Positions 52,913 to 54,908 of a DNA stretch of 54,908 bases are shown one piece after another; the first letter of the stretch is position 1, and each line of letters starts with the position of its first letter. The notes under the pieces are model-generated. The model was given only the letters and a program-made list of their open reading frames with translations. It did not search any database and was not told the origin of the DNA. Both the position numbers and the translations under genes were made by a program. Source of the stretch: Comamonadaceae bacterium (GTDB lineage: Bacteria > Pseudomonadota > Gammaproteobacteria > Burkholderiales > Burkholderiaceae_C); contig QZKF01000106.1 in the NCBI GenBank assembly GCA_003599455.1, forward strand, positions 1 to 54,908, in the 5' to 3' direction.

Positions 52913-53325
52913 AGCGTGGCTGGTTCTGGATCATGGCCGCCTGGGTCTTTGCCCTGGTGTCCACACTCGGTGCGTTGTTCATTGGCGAAGTCATGGGAAT
53001 GACGCCTTGCCTGCTGTGCTGGTACCAACGCATCTTCATGTTCCCGTTGGCGATCATCCTGGGCATGGCCGCCTTCGCCGAAGACAGACGGGGTGCCGTC
53101 TATGCGCTGCCGCTGGCGTTGGGGGGAGCAGCCATGGCCGGTTACCACTCCGCACTGATCGCCGGGTGGGTGCCGAAGTGGTGGGTGCCCTGCGGCACCG
53201 GCCCCTCATGCAGCGAACAGAGTTTGGAAATTTTGGGCGGCATCCAGATTCCCTGGATGTCGCTCGCGGCCTTCATTGCCATCGTCATCCTGCTTTTTGT
53301 ATACCTGAGAAAGACCCGTTCATGA
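52909..53325 (+). CDS. DsbB-family disulfide-bond protein
   Basis: 138 residues with four membrane helices. Both cysteine pairs are present: CLLCWYQR (TPCLLCWYQRIFMFP) and PCGTGPSC. The protein would reoxidise a partner thiol oxidoreductase by passing electrons to quinone. The DsbA-like gene that follows is the obvious partner. The size suits the short BdbC type. It is coupled to lspA and to the next gene (ATGA overlaps). Confidence 0.88.
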   Translation: MKRGWFWIMAAWVFALVSTLGALFIGEVMGMTPCLLCWYQRIFMFPLAIILGMAAFAEDRRGAVYALPLALGGAAMAGYHSALIAGWVPKWWVPCGTGPSCSEQSLEILGGIQIPWMSLAAFIAIVILLFVYLRKTRS

Positions 53326-53978
53326 ACGCCAAAAGATTCACCGTCATCGGCCTGGTGGCCATCGTTGCCCTGTTCTTCTATCTGGGCATGAACGCTTATC
53401 AAAAACGCGTGCAGACCGCACAGGAAGTACAGGTCAAGGCCGAGCAGACCCGTCTCGTGCGCATGCACTCGCCGGTCTTTGGCCCACAAGGTGCACCTGT
53501 CACCATCGTGGAGTTCTTTGACCCGGCTTGCGAGACCTGCCGTGCGTTTTATCCCATCGTCAAGAACCTGATGGCTCAGTACCCGACCGACGTGCGACTG
53601 GTGATCCGATATGCACCTTTCCACCAGGGCTCAGACCAGGTAGTCAAGCTGCTGGAGTCCGCCAAATCCCAGGGCAAGTACCAGACGGTGCTGGAGGCCG
53701 TGCTTGCCGCGCAACCTTCCTGGGCCGATCATGGTCAGCCCAACATCGAGACGGCATTCAAGGTGGCGGAGCAGGCCGGACTGGACCTCGTCAAGGCGCG
53801 CCAGGACATCGAGAAACCCAGCATGCAGTCTTTGTTGCAACAGGACATTGAAGACCTGACGGCGCTGCAAGTCACCAAAACGCCCACCTTCTTTGTGAAT
53901 GGTCGAAGCCTGCCGAGTTTTGGACCTGAGCAGTTGGCCGCTCTGGTGGCAGAAGAGGTTGCCAAGGCGAAGAAATGA
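53322..53978 (+). CDS. DsbA-like membrane-anchored thiol oxidoreductase
   Basis: 218 residues. An N-terminal anchor (about 7-23, TVIGLVAIVALFFYLGM) is followed by a thioredoxin fold with CxxC in EFFDPACETCRAFYP and the cis-Pro segment TKTPTFFVNG. It would oxidise or fold periplasmic proteins, recharged by the DsbB-like protein. The start and stop overlap the neighbours by 4 nt each, so lspA to SCO is one operon. Confidence 0.88.
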   Translation: MNAKRFTVIGLVAIVALFFYLGMNAYQKRVQTAQEVQVKAEQTRLVRMHSPVFGPQGAPVTIVEFFDPACETCRAFYPIVKNLMAQYPTDVRLVIRYAPFHQGSDQVVKLLESAKSQGKYQTVLEAVLAAQPSWADHGQPNIETAFKVAEQAGLDLVKARQDIEKPSMQSLLQQDIEDLTALQVTKTPTFFVNGRSLPSFGPEQLAALVAEEVAKAKK

Positions 53979-54601
53979 AGTCCATGACACCGACTCTTCC
54001 CTTCAACCGACGCAGGACTCTGGCGTTGGGTGCCTTGTGGCTCGCCGCGGGCGGCTTGCTCGCTGGTTGCTCGCCTGACACACCCACGTTCAAGAGCACG
54101 GACATCACCGGCGCCGCTTTTGCACAAGACCTGAAACTGACCGACCACACCGGCCAGGTGAGGACCATGGCAGATTTCCGCGGCAAGGCGGTGGTGGTGT
54201 TTTTCGGCTTCACGCAGTGCCCGGATGTGTGTCCTACGTCCATGACCACCTTGGCCGAGGTCAAGCGTCTCATGGGTGATCGAGGCAACCAGTTGCAGGT
54301 CCTCTTCATCACGGTGGACCCTGAGCGAGATACGTTGCCCCTGCTCAAGGAGTACATGACCAACTTCGATCCGACCTTCCTGGCTCTGCGTCCCGACCCA
54401 GCTGAACTCAAGGCGGTGGCAGACAGTTTCAAGATCTACTACCGCAAAGTCGACGGACCCACACCGACCTCCTACACGATGGATCATTCGGCGGGCAAGT
54501 ATGTGTTCGACAACGAAGGCCGGGTGCGTCTCTTCTCCGCGTATGGCACCGACGCCGCCACGATTGCAGCGGACATCAACACGCTGCTCTCCAGCCCGTG
54601 A
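53975..54601 (+). CDS. SCO1/SenC family copper-binding lipoprotein
   Basis: 208 residues. A lipobox (LLAGC) marks membrane anchoring. The thioredoxin-like domain keeps the SCO copper ligands CPDVCP and the distal His in SYTMDHSAG, with FGFTQCPDVCPTSMTTLAEV as the family block. SCO proteins deliver copper to cytochrome oxidase or act as thiol-redox sensors. The start overlaps the DsbA-like stop by 4 nt and the stop overlaps the next GTG by 4 nt. Confidence 0.9.
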   Translation: MKSMTPTLPFNRRRTLALGALWLAAGGLLAGCSPDTPTFKSTDITGAAFAQDLKLTDHTGQVRTMADFRGKAVVVFFGFTQCPDVCPTSMTTLAEVKRLMGDRGNQLQVLFITVDPERDTLPLLKEYMTNFDPTFLALRPDPAELKAVADSFKIYYRKVDGPTPTSYTMDHSAGKYVFDNEGRVRLFSAYGTDAATIAADINTLLSSP

Positions 54602-54908
54602 CTTCCGGATCGCTCACAACTCGGCGAGCGCTGCTCGTCAGAGCCGCGTTGACAGGTGCGCCGCTTGTATTGCAGTCCGGGCGGGCCCGCGCCCAGCTCA
54701 CAAAGGGCGCGGTGACCGATGGTGCTGGGACGGCGGCTGGAGCTGCGCTTGCAGGCTCACTGCGTTCGTCTCCAGAAGCGCGACTGATCGAAATCTACCG
54801 GGCCATCGCATCGGGAGACCGGAATGCCTTGCCTCTGGCTGCATCGCTCGTGCGCGATGTTCCTCGATTTCAGTTGGGACAGCTTGTTTACGGAGACCTG
54901 TTGCTTGC
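54598..54908 (+). CDS. L,D-transpeptidase-like protein (N-terminal part, runs off the window)
   Basis: 103 codons from a GTG overlapping the SCO stop (GTGA). A basic, hydrophobic leader (TTRRALLVRAALTGAPLVLQ) is followed by EARLIEIYRAIASGD and LVRDVPRFQLGQLVYGDLLL. That helical prefix resembles the N-terminus of betaproteobacterial L,D-transpeptidases, whose catalytic domain would lie beyond the window. The identification rests on this prefix only. Confidence 0.55.
   Translation, partial: MTSGSLTTRRALLVRAALTGAPLVLQSGRARAQLTKGAVTDGAGTAAGAALAGSLRSSPEARLIEIYRAIASGDRNALPLAASLVRDVPRFQLGQLVYGDLLL

Noticed and set aside
1..54908. CRISPR array
   Set aside because: No regularly spaced direct repeats of 23-45 bp were seen in any intergenic stretch.
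1..54908. Insertion sequences or transposases
   Set aside because: No transposase motifs or terminal repeats were recognised; the only recombinase trace is the integrase remnant.

Overview
The window reads as a conjugative element, either an integrative conjugative element (ICE) or a plasmid, from a high-GC betaproteobacterium. Gene content and protein style suggest Comamonadaceae; that is inference, because no rRNA or housekeeping marker is present. Metal-resistance genes flank it on both sides. No complete replication gene and no intact integrase is visible, so ICE versus plasmid is not settled here.

Layout. (1) 1-7544: end of a CusS-like sensor kinase, a YdjM-type membrane protein, a CzcI-like periplasmic peptide and a copper/silver RND pump cusCBA with a CusF domain fused to CusB. 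(2) 7545-15862: maintenance and mobilisation module with radC, ssb, a DUF932 gene, parA, a KorB-like parB, a HEPN-like/LOTUS protein, a MobC-like accessory protein, a relaxase and a lysine-rich HU protein. Arrays of perfect hairpins precede radC, ssb and parA. A 17-bp palindrome occurs three times between parB and mobC. (3) 16144-33625: defence island. It holds a complete type II Wadjet system (jetABCD), an AbiE type IV toxin-antitoxin pair, a four-gene ubiquitin-like-conjugation operon (MBL, E2-E1-JAB fusion, MBL, four-TM protein), an HNH-like zinc protein, and at its right edge a frameshifted tyrosine-integrase remnant. (4) 33664-49396: one long leftward operon for a P-type (VirB/VirD4) type IV secretion system with LPD7, DUF1173 and OmpA-like accessory genes. 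(5) 49833-54908: a CadR-like MerR regulator divergent from a cation transporter operon (CDF-like, DUF3703, unknown, CzcI), then lspA, dsbB-like, dsbA-like, SCO and the start of an L,D-transpeptidase gene.

How it fits together. The relaxase, MobC-like protein, coupling protein and VirB channel move the DNA. SSB, RadC, ParA and ParB would stabilise it on arrival. The metal pumps and the defence island are the cargo. The most unusual part is 26411-31473: an E2-E1-JAB protein sits between two metallo-beta-lactamase-fold proteins and an S-4TM-like membrane protein, with no ubiquitin-like gene. Both MBL proteins end in glycine, so one of them could be the conjugated substrate. The promoter of this operon overlaps nested inverted repeats, which suggests tight control.
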